DNA from: CASFRF01 sp031549345
GTDB lineage: Bacteria; Verrucomicrobiota; Lentisphaeria; Victivallales; Victivallaceae
DNA: 64,000 nucleotides
Direction of reading: 5' to 3'
Assembly: GCA_031549345.1 (NCBI GenBank)
Contig: JAVBPY010000006.1
Coordinates: 372,001-436,000, forward strand
Position numbers and translations under genes: made by a program. The notes beneath the pieces were generated by a model that ran no database searches, was not told the DNA's origin, and saw only the letters and a program-made list of their open reading frames with translations. Below, piece after piece: positions 7,605 through 17,128 of this stretch; within the stretch, counting starts at the first letter, position 1, and each line of letters starts with the position of its first letter.

Positions 7605-8639
7605 ATGGCGGTGTCGTGTCGGGGGCGAAATCCAGCTAAAAGAGACGAAATCGTGCTCTACATCCGCCGGAAGATCGTTTCCGGCGAATGGCCTCCCACC
7701 GGACGGTTGCCGCCGCGCAGCTGGTTTGAAACGAAATTCAATGTGGCTGCGCATACCGTTCAGAGCGCTTTCCGTATCATCATGGAGCAGGGATTCCTTG
7801 TTGCGGAACGCCGTTTGGGGACGCGGGTGCATCCGCGCCCGCCGCATCTGGCGCACTACGCGGTCTGGGCCGCGCCCGGGAGCCCGTTGGCCGCGGCTGT
7901 GCGGGTTTTGCGGGGAGTGGGGCGGCACATCCGCATATGGAACACCCTCGATGCCGTGTTGCTCGACGAACTTGCCGGACATTGCTATGCCGGTATTTTT
8001 CTGGGCGAAACGCCGCCGCCGGAATGGCGAAAATGCCTTCAGGACATGGAATCATTGCCGGTAACAGGACTTTTTCCCTCTTCGGCGCATCCGGAACGGC
8101 ACGGATGGAGAGCCAGCGAGTTTTCCGGCGGTTGGCAACGGCGCGATGTGGAGAAAGCGCTGGTGCGGCAGCTTATGCAATCCGGCGTCCGCCGCGTTGC
8201 GCTCCTGCGGCTCGCGCAAGGGCACGATGCGGAGTATGAAAGCGATTGCCGCCGTCTTCTCTTGGAGGGCGGCGCAAGTTGTCCGGCGGGCTATTTCCTG
8301 GAATTCAGTCCGGACGCGCCGGAACAATGCGCCAATGTTCTGCGGGTGCTGTTTGCGCCGAGCAATCCGTTGCGGCCGGACGGTGTTGCCGTGCTGCACG
8401 AAAAACTGCTCCCTTTTCTTGCTGAAATCTTGTCCGAGGTTTACGGAAACCGTGTTTCCGGTGTTCGCGTAGCGTCTTTCGGCTATGCGCCGCAACTCCC
8501 GGAAGTGAATTGGCCGGTGCGTTTCCTGGGGGTGGATATGGTGAAAACCCTGCTGGACGGTCTCCGTTTTGTGGATGAGTGCCGGATGGGCATGAATCCC
8601 GCGCCGCCGCAAATCGTGCGTTTTGAAAAGGAAGAATGA
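7605..8639 (+). CDS. GntR-family regulator with LacI-like sensor domain
   Basis: 344 residues. Residues 10-80 form a GntR winged helix (LYIRRKIVSGEWPPTGRLPPR, then the recognition helix HTVQSAFRIIMEQGFL). The rest resembles a periplasmic-binding-protein/LacI type sensor, ending in a segment like LGVDMVKTLLDGL. GntR heads on sugar-sensor bodies are frequent regulators of sugar operons in gut Lentisphaerota and Bacteroidota. No strong ribosome-binding site precedes the ATG, so the start is tentative. The nearby MFS transporter and heparinase-like gene are plausible targets, by position only. Confidence 0.75.
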   Translation: MAVSCRGRNPAKRDEIVLYIRRKIVSGEWPPTGRLPPRSWFETKFNVAAHTVQSAFRIIMEQGFLVAERRLGTRVHPRPPHLAHYAVWAAPGSPLAAAVRVLRGVGRHIRIWNTLDAVLLDELAGHCYAGIFLGETPPPEWRKCLQDMESLPVTGLFPSSAHPERHGWRASEFSGGWQRRDVEKALVRQLMQSGVRRVALLRLAQGHDAEYESDCRRLLLEGGASCPAGYFLEFSPDAPEQCANVLRVLFAPSNPLRPDGVAVLHEKLLPFLAEILSEVYGNRVSGVRVASFGYAPQLPEVNWPVRFLGVDMVKTLLDGLRFVDECRMGMNPAPPQIVRFEKEE

Positions 8640-8845
8640 AGCCTGTTTTTGGGGAGAGGCGCGCTTTTGTGCCACAAACACGGGCGACTGGCATGGGGTT
8701 ATACCTTTATTGTACATCAGATTCTTACTTTCTCCGATAGGCAAACATAAGCAAGCAAAATTCGCTGTTTTATGCTCAAATGAGGAGCACAAAGGACCCG
8801 GCACTCGTTTGTTCCGGGCGCCACGCGGTATCGAATTCACCGGTA

Positions 8846-10111
8846 TTACGTCTTCTTATGGAGCTTCCGGAGGAAATAAAAACCCGGAAGTAGAAGGATG
8901 AAGACGCACAAAAAGTAGATTTTATATCCCTGAAGATCGATCGGCGTTTCCGGGTCCGTTTGAAGAACGCGCAGAAGCCCCGCGCCGATCAGCATTCCCG
9001 CCGTCCCCGCGCCCGTTCCTGTGATCAGGGAATTGAAGATGGAGTATCCCACCCGGTTGTGTCCCGCCGTATGGGCGATAAAATAACTGGACATCGCCGT
9101 GGCCGTAAGCACGTTGCTCCCGCCGATCAGGATAAAGGGAACAAGGAGATAGCCCCACAGGAATGTACTTGGCGCAAGGAGCCAGACGATCGGCACGGCA
9201 AGGATGATCCCGTATGCCGCCAGCAGCACATTTCTTGCGCCATAACGCTGTTGGAGAGGCCCCGTCAGCTGGCCTCCCGCGATGGAGGCGAGGAGTTGGA
9301 CGAGGGCGAAAAGAAGCGTTTGCGTGCTGCTGATTCCATAGCCCTTTTTCAATGCCAGCACCGAAATCGGGCCGATCAGAATGGGGATGAGGTTGCAGCA
9401 TATCCCGGCAACCGTCATTGAGCGGAACCGTTTGTCCATAAGCGCCGCGCGCAGCACGCGGTTGATGGGCCGCCGCGCGGAGTTGCGGATGCGTTCCGTT
9501 TCGTATACTTTGCTCATGTATTGCGCGGAAAAGACACCAAGTCCCGCGCCGAAGCAGATGATTCCCGTCAGCATCCAAACCCCTTGGTTGAAGCGCAGGA
9601 GCATACTCACCAGGAGGAGCGCGAGGGTACTTGCAATGTAGAACCTTGCGAAGTTCTGGCCGATGAACCGCGCCCGCGTCGCGTGGGTCGTGATCTCGGC
9701 GATCAGCGGTTGGGACATGACCACTCCCGCCGCGCGGAATCCGTAGAAGAGGAAGGAGCCGAGGAGAAGAAGGACTCCCTTGAACACGTCGAATCCGAGG
9801 AGGTGCCAGAGAGCGCAGCTTGCCACCATCATGGTCGCCCCATTTCGAAGGTACCAGAAAATCGACTGGCTCCGCGCCGCGCCCACGCGGGCCGTTACTA
9901 TTTTACCGAGGGGGAGGAGGAGGAACCCAAAATAGATCATCGAGCCGATCAGCGAAATAAAATATTCCGGGGCGCCGAGCTGAACAGCGAATAAAATGAT
10001 GACGGTATCCCCCAGACACATGTAGGAGAAACCATTGAAAAGGTTGAAGATATTCCAGTTTTTTTGCGAATCAAGCCGCTGCCGTTCGCTCAATTCGCCT
10101 TGGATGATCAT
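8846..10111 (-). CDS. Major facilitator superfamily transporter
   Basis: 421 residues with about twelve hydrophobic helices and basic cytoplasmic loops (for example SARRPINRVLRAALMDKRFR in the centre). Overall architecture and length fit an MFS permease of the kind that sits next to polysaccharide-degrading genes; no substrate motif is recognised. It is divergent from the heparinase-like gene at 10275 and shares a 163-bp promoter region with it, so the two are probably co-regulated, with the transporter importing oligosaccharide or sugar products. It is convergent with the GntR gene. Confidence 0.8.
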   Translation of the reverse strand: MIIQGELSERQRLDSQKNWNIFNLFNGFSYMCLGDTVIILFAVQLGAPEYFISLIGSMIYFGFLLLPLGKIVTARVGAARSQSIFWYLRNGATMMVASCALWHLLGFDVFKGVLLLLGSFLFYGFRAAGVVMSQPLIAEITTHATRARFIGQNFARFYIASTLALLLVSMLLRFNQGVWMLTGIICFGAGLGVFSAQYMSKVYETERIRNSARRPINRVLRAALMDKRFRSMTVAGICCNLIPILIGPISVLALKKGYGISSTQTLLFALVQLLASIAGGQLTGPLQQRYGARNVLLAAYGIILAVPIVWLLAPSTFLWGYLLVPFILIGGSNVLTATAMSSYFIAHTAGHNRVGYSIFNSLITGTGAGTAGMLIGAGLLRVLQTDPETPIDLQGYKIYFLCVFILLLPGFYFLRKLHKKT

Positions 10112-10140
10112 GTGATGCGAGAGCCTTTGTGTCTTTCGGT

Positions 10141-10169
10141 ACTATAATACTCCGGGAGGGATATTGCAA
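10141..10169 (-). promoter_or_regulatory. Candidate promoter of the MFS transporter
   Basis: On the minus strand, TTGCAA (10164-10169) and TATAGT (10141-10146) are separated by 17 bases, about 30 bases before the transporter start codon. Confidence 0.5.
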
Positions 10170-10199
10170 GAAAAAAACGGATGTTCATGTCTTTTTCGG

Positions 10200-10228
10200 T
10201 TGCAATGTTTGCTTTAGCGTATTATAAG
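10200..10228 (+). promoter_or_regulatory. Candidate promoter of the heparinase-like gene
   Basis: TTGCAA (10200-10205) and TATAAG (10223-10228) are separated by 17 bases. It lies back to back with the transporter promoter, so a regulator bound between them could control both genes. Confidence 0.45.
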
Positions 10229-10274
10229 TAAAATGTAAAGTGTAGCCGATATTCAATTCTATGGAGGATGGGTG

Positions 10275-13200
10275 ATGCCGAACGATATTGAAAAGGTGTA
10301 CAACGCATGGTGCTTCGAGCGCACACGCCGCATGGCGGAAGCGGCACTCGTGCGTGCCGCGGAGCCGGAGGAGCGCCGGAAGCTTCTTCTTTGGCAATAC
10401 CGCGCCGCGCTCCGGCTCGGCGATCCCGCGCGGGGGAGGCTGGCCGCCGCCGCGTTGCCGCAGGATACGCCGGCCGCCTGCCTGGAACGCGAGCTGCTCC
10501 TTGCCGGGGTGGATTTCCCGCGCACGCAGGGGGAACATTACCGCACCAGCGAGGAAGGCGAAGCGGGGCTGAGCATCGATGAATACATGCAGAAGTACAG
10601 GAAGATTGTCGACGCCGGATTCCGCCGCGCCGCCGCGCTGGCGACCGCGCCCGAATTGAAGGAAACGTTTGCGCGTGAGCTTCAACGTCTTAGAATCCCC
10701 CTGCATACGTATTTGCCGGGGTATGTGCTTCCCGTTCCTCCCGCGCCGCCGGAGGCAACCTTCCGCTCCGTGTCGTGGAGCGGCCGCCTGACCGACGCCT
10801 CCGGGCGCGGCGTCCCCGGCGTCCGGCTGGAGGCGCAGCATTCCGGCAGTCGTTTTAATTTGGACTACCACCATGTTTCCGTGATCCCCGATTGCGGCGG
10901 TATTTTGCAGCGCATCGTCCGGAGCGACCGTGCGCGGCGTTTCACGGCGATGACCGATGCCGAGGGAAACTTCCGTTTCGAGACCCTTCCTGCGACACGT
11001 TACGATTATCTGGCGGCCATTACGCCGAAGGGGTCTTCGTTTTATCCGGTTGTTTTCCTTGACCGTGATTTTGAAGTTACGGGTATGGATTCGGCCTCTT
11101 ACGTCCTCCGCGAGTGGGTTGCCGCCCCGGTTGCTCCGGTTGCCGCGCCCCCTGTTTCCCGCCGTGTCGGTTCCGCGGCCGTGGAGGTTCTCTCTTTCCG
11201 CACGGTGAAGAATCCCTTCGACTACCGTTTTCCGCGTCAGGCGATGTCGCTTCCGATTCCGACGGGCGTGGCCCCCGCCGACCTTATGCTCCTGGACGAT
11301 CGGGGGGAAACCCCCATCCCCTTCCAGATGTTCGATGGAGAGGCGTTGTTCATGGCCACGCTTGCCCCCGAAGCTTCTTCGACATGGAGCTTCTGCCGCC
11401 GTCCGGCGGGGGTGATCGATCCCGCAAGCCGCCTCCGGGCGGAAACGCACGGCGCATACATCGAAATTTCCACCGGGAACGCCGCGTACCGCATCGCCGG
11501 GCCGGAGGCCGCGCCGGGAACGCCGCCCATCCTCGCCCTCAAAGGACCGGACGGAGTCTGGCGCGGCAAGAGCCGCCTTGTTCTGGCGCCGGGGATCGGC
11601 GCGCCGAAGGTTTCCGTGCGATGCCTGGAGGCCGGCCCCGTGATGCTCCGGTATGAGGTGCGCCTTGTTTTTGACTCCGGCGCCGTCTGGCGGTACGAGC
11701 TGACGTTTTACGAGGGAGAGTGCACCGTCCTCGTGCGGGAAAATTCCGTGCGGCTGGACGAAACGACCAGCTGGGAGATCGGCTTTCCGGAATTCATCGG
11801 CGAGCGGGCGTTTCTGAACGGCTCAGCGGAGGATTCGGGCATGCATTGGTTTTCTCCCGTGGCGGAAGATCGCGAGCTTGCACGTATCCAGGAATCCGTG
11901 GCATGGTGGCTGCCGGGGCAGGTTTTCGGCTTCGGACTCTCGTTCGACGGATTGGAAAAACACGATTACATCGGCGTTTTTTCGCTGCGGCGCGGCGATT
12001 GGCGCGACGACGATTTCGCCCGCATCGCCTCCGGCCCCGGCGATGAACAGCGCGAACTGGATTGGCCTTTTCCGGAGATGGTCGGTTCGACGCTCTCCAT
12101 GCTTACCGTGCACAGCCGGAAGTCGGGTGAGGTTGCGATGCGCTTCGCCGGATTCAACGGTGAGCGGCAGTGGGGGCTTTGCGCCTCCGACTTCGACCGC
12201 AACGATGGACCGTACCGCGAACTTTCGCAGGTCCAGCATAAAAATTCGTCGCCGCGCCTGGTTGATTTTGCCGCGTGGACGCTCGACGCGCCCGAAACAC
12301 TTCCGCGTCCGCTCCTTCTTGCGCGGCGCGATACGATCAACCTTTTGCGCGAACGCACCGAAAACGAACCGTTCAAGAGCGAATTCGACCGCATCCGCAG
12401 CGAGCGCGGCGGCGACTATACCGGCATGGCCGCCGTTCTCGGGCAGGATGCGGAACGCCTCTGGCTGCTGGGCGAATGGGTGCTGCGCAACGCGCATTTG
12501 CGTTCCAAGGTAACATTGCAGGGGCGCGACTCGGGGGATACATACAGCCCCGTGGGCGGCCGCCCGATCACGCCGATGGCCGCCGCGTACGACATGCTCG
12601 CGCCGACGGGAGTTTTCTCCGCGGACGAGGAGCGGATGATCCGCGCGTACTTCATGCTCATGGGGCACATGTACATGGAAGCGGATTTCATGAACTGGCA
12701 CTATAATTCGCGCAATGCGAATTTTGAGGCGGACCGGGTGGATATTGTCGGCAACATCGGGCTGGTTTTTCCGGAAAATCCCGATTCGAAGATTTTCGCG
12801 GAACACAGCGTCGAGCTGATGCGCCGTTCGTTGGAGGTCTATTGTACCCCCGGCAGCGGAAAGTGGTACGAAAATCCGGCCTGTTACTATCTTCATGCGT
12901 CGAGCTGCCGCTTGAATCTGGTGTACCACCTCTGGAAACAGGGGCGGTTCGATTCCAGTGAAATCGATCGCCTCAAGGATTTTCTCCGCTGGGGCATCCT
13001 CCTTCTCACGCCGAATGCTCCGACGATGTACGACAACTGGACGAAGCCCGGCAACTGGTTCGGGTTCGAACACTCCCGCTTGGTGCCGCCGGTGGGCGAC
13101 CATGCGGAACTCGGCAAACGCCTCAGCGACTTCTACTGGCTTCTCGCGCCGATGTACGACAAGCGCGACCCCGCGTTCGCCGCCGAACTGCGCTGGGCAT

Positions 13201-14291
13201 GGCAGGTTACGCACCGCGGTGAAAACGGGTTCCGCTCCCCGCACCTTTTGTTGGCGACCGACAACCCGCCTCCCGCGAAGCCCGATTATCCCGCGCCCAC
13301 CCTTGCCAGCCGGCGATTGGAGGGATACGGCGCGTTGGTGCGCGGCAAATTCGGAACGCCGGACGAATCGTATCTTCTGTTCAAACTCGGGCCCGGCGGG
13401 TACCGATACCATCGGTCGGAGGGGAGCTTCCTCTACTTCGCCCACGGCCGTCCTTTGGTGTACGACGGCGGAGAGGCGGGGGAAACATGGCGGCATGCCA
13501 CGCTCTCGTTCTACGATACGCACATGCCCCTTGCGCCGGGGCATATCGAGCGTTTCGCCGTTGTGAACGGCTCCACCCTTGCGCAGGGGGTGAATCCCTG
13601 TGCGGTCAAGCCGGGCGATCCGGTGTTTCTGAGCGATCGCTGCGACCACCAGCTCGTCCCGCTGGCGTTGGCGCGTTACGCCGAACCGAATCCGTTGAAC
13701 GCCCGCACTATGTTGAGCGTCCGCGACGAATACGTTGTGCTGCACGACGATTTGAACGGCGATACCGACGATGTTCCGACGTTCTGGCATTTGCCCGTTG
13801 TGGGGGACTCGGTGGAGAAGACCGGGGAGAACGAGTGGCGTTTTGCCGGACGTTTCGGCGTGGATCTCCAGCTTTCGATCCCCGGCGCCCCCGTGCGCGA
13901 GGCGAAGGTCGACACGATCGTCCACGAGGAATACGGAAAACGCAGACTGCCGTTCACAATGACTCATTTGCAACTGCAGCTCGAGCGTCCGCGCGTGATC
14001 GGCGCGATCTTGCATCCCCTGACCGCCTCAAGCGGTCCTGTGCAAGTCCGGGCGCTGTGGAACGGTACGCGGCAGGTGGGGCTTGAGGTGCGCGGCGAGA
14101 ACGGACGCGACTTGATTTTTCTCAACCGCGAGGAAGTGGAGTACGCCGCCGACGGTGTCCGCTTCCGCGGCCGTTACGGCTTGGTGGAAGAACGCGATGG
14201 AGTAAAAAAAATGGCGCTCTTCGACGGCGGAGAGTTGGAATTCAAAGGCAGGGTCCTTCGCTCCGAAGGTACGGCGAGCGAAGTTTTTTAA
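10275..14291 (+). CDS. Very large heparinase II/III-like polysaccharide lyase-type protein
   Basis: 1338 residues from the ATG at 10275 (GGAGG at 10263-10267). Residues about 165-260 look like a carboxypeptidase-regulatory/Cna-B type beta-sandwich (GRLTDASGRGVPGVRLEA, TDAEGNFRFETLP). The middle is beta-rich; residues about 680-1000 are helical, like an (alpha/alpha)6 toroid. At about 1040-1063, GGYRYHRSEGSFLYFAHG followed by RPLVYDGG matches the conserved segment of heparinase II/III beta-sandwich domains. Normal members have 600-800 residues, so this is unusually long. No signal peptide is seen at the chosen start, which is odd for a lyase. A divergent MFS gene supports glycan use. Substrate unknown. 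Confidence 0.6.
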   Translation: MPNDIEKVYNAWCFERTRRMAEAALVRAAEPEERRKLLLWQYRAALRLGDPARGRLAAAALPQDTPAACLERELLLAGVDFPRTQGEHYRTSEEGEAGLSIDEYMQKYRKIVDAGFRRAAALATAPELKETFARELQRLRIPLHTYLPGYVLPVPPAPPEATFRSVSWSGRLTDASGRGVPGVRLEAQHSGSRFNLDYHHVSVIPDCGGILQRIVRSDRARRFTAMTDAEGNFRFETLPATRYDYLAAITPKGSSFYPVVFLDRDFEVTGMDSASYVLREWVAAPVAPVAAPPVSRRVGSAAVEVLSFRTVKNPFDYRFPRQAMSLPIPTGVAPADLMLLDDRGETPIPFQMFDGEALFMATLAPEASSTWSFCRRPAGVIDPASRLRAETHGAYIEISTGNAAYRIAGPEAAPGTPPILALKGPDGVWRGKSRLVLAPGIGAPKVSVRCLEAGPVMLRYEVRLVFDSGAVWRYELTFYEGECTVLVRENSVRLDETTSWEIGFPEFIGERAFLNGSAEDSGMHWFSPVAEDRELARIQESVAWWLPGQVFGFGLSFDGLEKHDYIGVFSLRRGDWRDDDFARIASGPGDEQRELDWPFPEMVGSTLSMLTVHSRKSGEVAMRFAGFNGERQWGLCASDFDRNDGPYRELSQVQHKNSSPRLVDFAAWTLDAPETLPRPLLLARRDTINLLRERTENEPFKSEFDRIRSERGGDYTGMAAVLGQDAERLWLLGEWVLRNAHLRSKVTLQGRDSGDTYSPVGGRPITPMAAAYDMLAPTGVFSADEERMIRAYFMLMGHMYMEADFMNWHYNSRNANFEADRVDIVGNIGLVFPENPDSKIFAEHSVELMRRSLEVYCTPGSGKWYENPACYYLHASSCRLNLVYHLWKQGRFDSSEIDRLKDFLRWGILLLTPNAPTMYDNWTKPGNWFGFEHSRLVPPVGDHAELGKRLSDFYWLLAPMYDKRDPAFAAELRWAWQVTHRGENGFRSPHLLLATDNPPPAKPDYPAPTLASRRLEGYGALVRGKFGTPDESYLLFKLGPGGYRYHRSEGSFLYFAHGRPLVYDGGEAGETWRHATLSFYDTHMPLAPGHIERFAVVNGSTLAQGVNPCAVKPGDPVFLSDRCDHQLVPLALARYAEPNPLNARTMLSVRDEYVVLHDDLNGDTDDVPTFWHLPVVGDSVEKTGENEWRFAGRFGVDLQLSIPGAPVREAKVDTIVHEEYGKRRLPFTMTHLQLQLERPRVIGAILHPLTASSGPVQVRALWNGTRQVGLEVRGENGRDLIFLNREEVEYAADGVRFRGRYGLVEERDGVKKMALFDGGELEFKGRVLRSEGTASEVF

Positions 14292-14312
14292 AAGAAAGCC
14301 TTGAAAAACCGC

Positions 14313-14364
14313 AGACCTCCGGGTATGTTACCTTGTATAATCATACAGAGCAACCCGGAGGTCT
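14313..14364 (+). promoter_or_regulatory. 12-bp inverted repeat sequestering the ribosome-binding site, with a -10-like box in the loop
   Basis: AGACCTCCGGGT (14313-14324) and ACCCGGAGGTCT (14353-14364) are perfect complements. The right arm contains the GGAGG ribosome-binding site of the pyrophosphorylase gene at 14369, so in a read-through transcript the site would be masked. A TATAAT box at 14336-14341 lies in the 28-base loop; transcripts starting from it would lack the left arm and stay open. No good -35 is present. Confidence 0.5.
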
Positions 14365-14368
14365 TATC

Positions 14369-15781
14369 ATGTCTTCTTTTGCCGCATTGTCTTCGCGCCT
14401 GGAAAAAGCCGGGCAGTCCCATCTTCTGCGTTTCTGGGCCGATCTGACCGCGGAACAACAGCAGGAGCTTGCCGCGCAGTTGGATGCTCTTGATTTTTCC
14501 GAACTGAAGAAGTTGACGAAAGAGTACGTTTTACGCAAGCCGGTGGTTGCGTTGCCGGAAGATCTTGACGCCGCTCCGTTTTTCCCGCTTCATCCGCGCG
14601 ATCCGGCCATGCTTGAACGTTACGCTGCCGCCGAATTGCGGGGGGCCGAACTTTTGCGAGAGGGGCGCGTTTGCTGCCTCACCGTTGCGGGAGGGCAGGG
14701 TTCGCGTCTCGGGTTCGAAGCCCCCAAAGGGACGTACCCGATCGGTCCTGTTTCCGGGAAATCGCTTTTTCAGTATTTTGCGGAATCCATCCGCCGGACG
14801 GGGGAAAAATACAGCACGCGTCTGACGTGGTACATTATGACCAGTTTGCTCAACCGCGAGGCGACGGAGGATTTTTTCCGCGAGCATGCCTTTTTCGGCT
14901 TGGAGCCGGAACAGGTGGTGTTTTTCTCCCAGGGGACGATGCCCGCGATCGGGTACGACGGCAAACTCCTCCTGACTGCTCCCGATTCGCTTTCGCTGTC
15001 GCCGGACGGACACGGCGGAACGTTGCTCGCGCTCCGCAAGGCGGGGTGCCTGGACCGCATGAAGAGCGAAGGGGTAGAATACATTTCGTATTTCCAGGTG
15101 GACAACCCCCTTGTCCCGGTGGCAAGCCCCCGTTTTATCGGAATGCACGCGTTGGAGAATGCGCAGATGAGCGCCATTATGCTCGCCAAGACGGGGCCTT
15201 ACGAGAAATTGGGCAATTTCTGCGTGGCGGACGGGCGCGTCCAGATTATTGAATACAGCGATCTTCCGGCGGAACTGGCCGAAAGCGTCAATGCCGACGG
15301 GTCGCTGCATTTCATTGCCGGAAGTCCGGCCATTCACATGCTCAGCCGTTCCTTTGTGGAGTCGCTGACCATCGGCGGGAGTCTGAAACTTCCGTGGCAC
15401 CGCGCGGACAAGAAAGTGCCGTTTCTCGACGCGGCGGGGCAGCTTGTTACGCCGGAGGAGCCCAACGCTGTGAAGCTCGAGTCCTTCATTTTCGACGCGA
15501 TGCCCCTGGCGGAGCGCACGATGGTCTTGGAAGGCGACCGCAGCAAGGTCTTTGCCCCCACCAAGAATAAAACCGGCGTGGACTCCGTGGAAAGCTGCCG
15601 GGAAATGCTCCTTGCGCGCGATGCGGAGTGGCTCCGCGCCGCTGGCGTGGAGCTCCCGGCGGGCGCGCGCGTGGAGATCTCGCCGTTGGTTGCCGTGGAC
15701 GCGGCCGACGTCGCCGCCCTTGTTGCGCGTGGGGGTGTTCCGGAAATTCTCCCGGATGCGGGAATTGTTCTCCATGGCTGA
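14369..15781 (+). CDS. UDP-sugar pyrophosphorylase (UDPGP / UDP-GlcNAc pyrophosphorylase family)
   Basis: 470 residues from the ATG at 14369, seven bases after GGAGG. VAGGQGSRLG at 106-115 followed by PKGTYPIGP is the nucleotide-binding signature of the eukaryotic-type UDPGP family (UDP-N-acetylhexosamine or broad UDP-sugar pyrophosphorylases), not of bacterial GalU or GlmU. The reaction is sugar-1-phosphate plus UTP to UDP-sugar plus diphosphate in the cytoplasm. The stop overlaps the start of the ftsW/rodA-type gene, so a role in supplying UDP-GlcNAc for cell-wall precursors is plausible. Whether the substrate is GlcNAc-1-P or glucose-1-P cannot be decided from the motifs read here. Confidence 0.8.
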   Translation: MSSFAALSSRLEKAGQSHLLRFWADLTAEQQQELAAQLDALDFSELKKLTKEYVLRKPVVALPEDLDAAPFFPLHPRDPAMLERYAAAELRGAELLREGRVCCLTVAGGQGSRLGFEAPKGTYPIGPVSGKSLFQYFAESIRRTGEKYSTRLTWYIMTSLLNREATEDFFREHAFFGLEPEQVVFFSQGTMPAIGYDGKLLLTAPDSLSLSPDGHGGTLLALRKAGCLDRMKSEGVEYISYFQVDNPLVPVASPRFIGMHALENAQMSAIMLAKTGPYEKLGNFCVADGRVQIIEYSDLPAELAESVNADGSLHFIAGSPAIHMLSRSFVESLTIGGSLKLPWHRADKKVPFLDAAGQLVTPEEPNAVKLESFIFDAMPLAERTMVLEGDRSKVFAPTKNKTGVDSVESCREMLLARDAEWLRAAGVELPAGARVEISPLVAVDAADVAALVARGGVPEILPDAGIVLHG

Positions 15782-17009
15782 TGCGCATTCGGGATTTTCC
15801 CGGGCGGATATTGCGGATCTTGCCGCGAATGAGCGGGCGCATTCGAGCATTACATACATGTGGATGCTCGCGTTTGTTACGCTCGCCCTTTCTTTATTCG
15901 GGTTGATGATGCTCTATTCGGCAACATCGGCGCCGGCGCACGGCCTCTCCTTTTTCCGGAACCAGCTGTTGTGGATGATTCTCGGCTCCCTGGCCGGCGC
16001 GGTCGTCTTTATGGTCGGTTACAGACGGATTATGAGTGCGCGATACTGGTGGATGTTTTTGTGCATGGCTCTTCTTGGCCTGGCATTGTGTTTCCCCGCC
16101 GTGAATGGAGCGCAGCGGTGGATCCGTCTTTCGCTCGGCGGGGTGGAGCTGAGTATCCAGCCTTCGGAAATCGCCAAGGTCGTCCTGGTGATTTTTGTGG
16201 CGAAGTATTGCAGCGATAATTTCCATGGAATCGGTAAATTCTGGAGTTTCAACGGATTGTTGCCGCTTTTCGGGGGGAGCATGCTGCTTCTCGGAGGGAT
16301 TCTCATGGGGCGCGATTACGGGACGACTATTTTGAGCGCGTTGTCGGCCTGGATGGTGATGTTGGCCGCGGGGGTGCGGATGCGTTATCTTCTGTTGCCG
16401 ATTTTCGGCATTGTCGGGCTCGGGCTGAACATTTATTTCAACGATCCCGTCCGTTGGGCGCGTTTCACGGCGTTTATGGATCCGAAAACCTATGCGGACG
16501 GAACGGCGTACCAGTTGTGGAATTCGTTGATGGCGCTCGGTTCCGGCGGCTGGTTCGGTATGGGTTTTGCGGAAAGTCGCCTCAAGGCGGATTATCTTCC
16601 GGAGGCGCACACGGATTTCATTCTGGCAATTGTGGGGGAGGAGCTCGGGCTTTGCGCGCTTCTGCTGCTGATGGGCGCTTATGCTCTTTTCGCATGGTGC
16701 GGCATAAAGATTTGTTTCAACAGCAACCGGCAGGGGGCGTTTCTTGGTTTTGGGCTGACTATGGCGATTTCCCTGCAGGTGATGATCAACATTATAACAG
16801 TTTCCGGCGCCGGGCCGACCAAAGGGATGAACGCGCCGTTCATCAGTTACGGAGGGAGCAATTTGCTGATGAGCCTCGTGGCCGTCGGTCTGTTGATGTC
16901 GATCGCCGCGGAAACGGCCTATCCGGAGTATAATAAACCGTTTTGGGCATTTTGGAGTAAAATTCATGCCAAAGCGACGGGAATTTTTCGAAAAAGCGCA
17001 AAATGTTGA
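15774..17009 (+). CDS. ftsW: SEDS-family peptidoglycan glycosyltransferase (FtsW/RodA)
   Basis: 411 residues from the ATG at 15774, which overlaps the preceding stop by eight bases; the reading frame is open further upstream, but that stretch lies inside the pyrophosphorylase gene. About ten membrane helices. GPTKGMNAPFISYGGSNLL near the C-terminus is the conserved SEDS loop, and GRDYGTTIL and AHTDFILAIVGEELG are also family motifs. SEDS proteins polymerise lipid II glycan strands in the inner membrane. The TKG-x4-PFISYGGS form is closer to FtsW than to RodA, but no division genes adjoin, so the FtsW/RodA choice is not certain. Confidence 0.85.
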   Translation: MADAHSGFSRADIADLAANERAHSSITYMWMLAFVTLALSLFGLMMLYSATSAPAHGLSFFRNQLLWMILGSLAGAVVFMVGYRRIMSARYWWMFLCMALLGLALCFPAVNGAQRWIRLSLGGVELSIQPSEIAKVVLVIFVAKYCSDNFHGIGKFWSFNGLLPLFGGSMLLLGGILMGRDYGTTILSALSAWMVMLAAGVRMRYLLLPIFGIVGLGLNIYFNDPVRWARFTAFMDPKTYADGTAYQLWNSLMALGSGGWFGMGFAESRLKADYLPEAHTDFILAIVGEELGLCALLLLMGAYALFAWCGIKICFNSNRQGAFLGFGLTMAISLQVMINIITVSGAGPTKGMNAPFISYGGSNLLMSLVAVGLLMSIAAETAYPEYNKPFWAFWSKIHAKATGIFRKSAKC

Positions 17010-17056
17010 AAAAAAACTATTTTGCGCGTTGCAAAATGAATGTTGCGCGGTATATT
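16996..17056 (+). promoter_or_regulatory. Promoter of the FHA gene with three GCAAAAT half-sites
   Basis: TTGCAA (17029-17034) and TATATT (17051-17056), 16 bases apart, form a candidate promoter. GCGCAAAAT (16996-17004), ATTTTGCGC (17019-17027) and GCAAAAT (17031-17037) give one 9-bp and one 7-bp inverted repeat sharing the middle half-site and overlapping the -35 box. This suggests an operator; the left arm overlaps the end of the SEDS gene. Confidence 0.4.
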
Positions 17057-17128
17057 TTCCATTAATCCCGGCGGGCACGTGGGTGCTTCATCGGGTTCTG
17101 GCAGGGCGAAAGTGAGGATTTTGGATTT

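Noticed and set aside
11823..14015. A 730-codon minus-strand frame
   Set aside because: Antisense to the heparinase-like gene, which has a matching conserved motif and a good ribosome-binding site; no domain is seen in the shadow.
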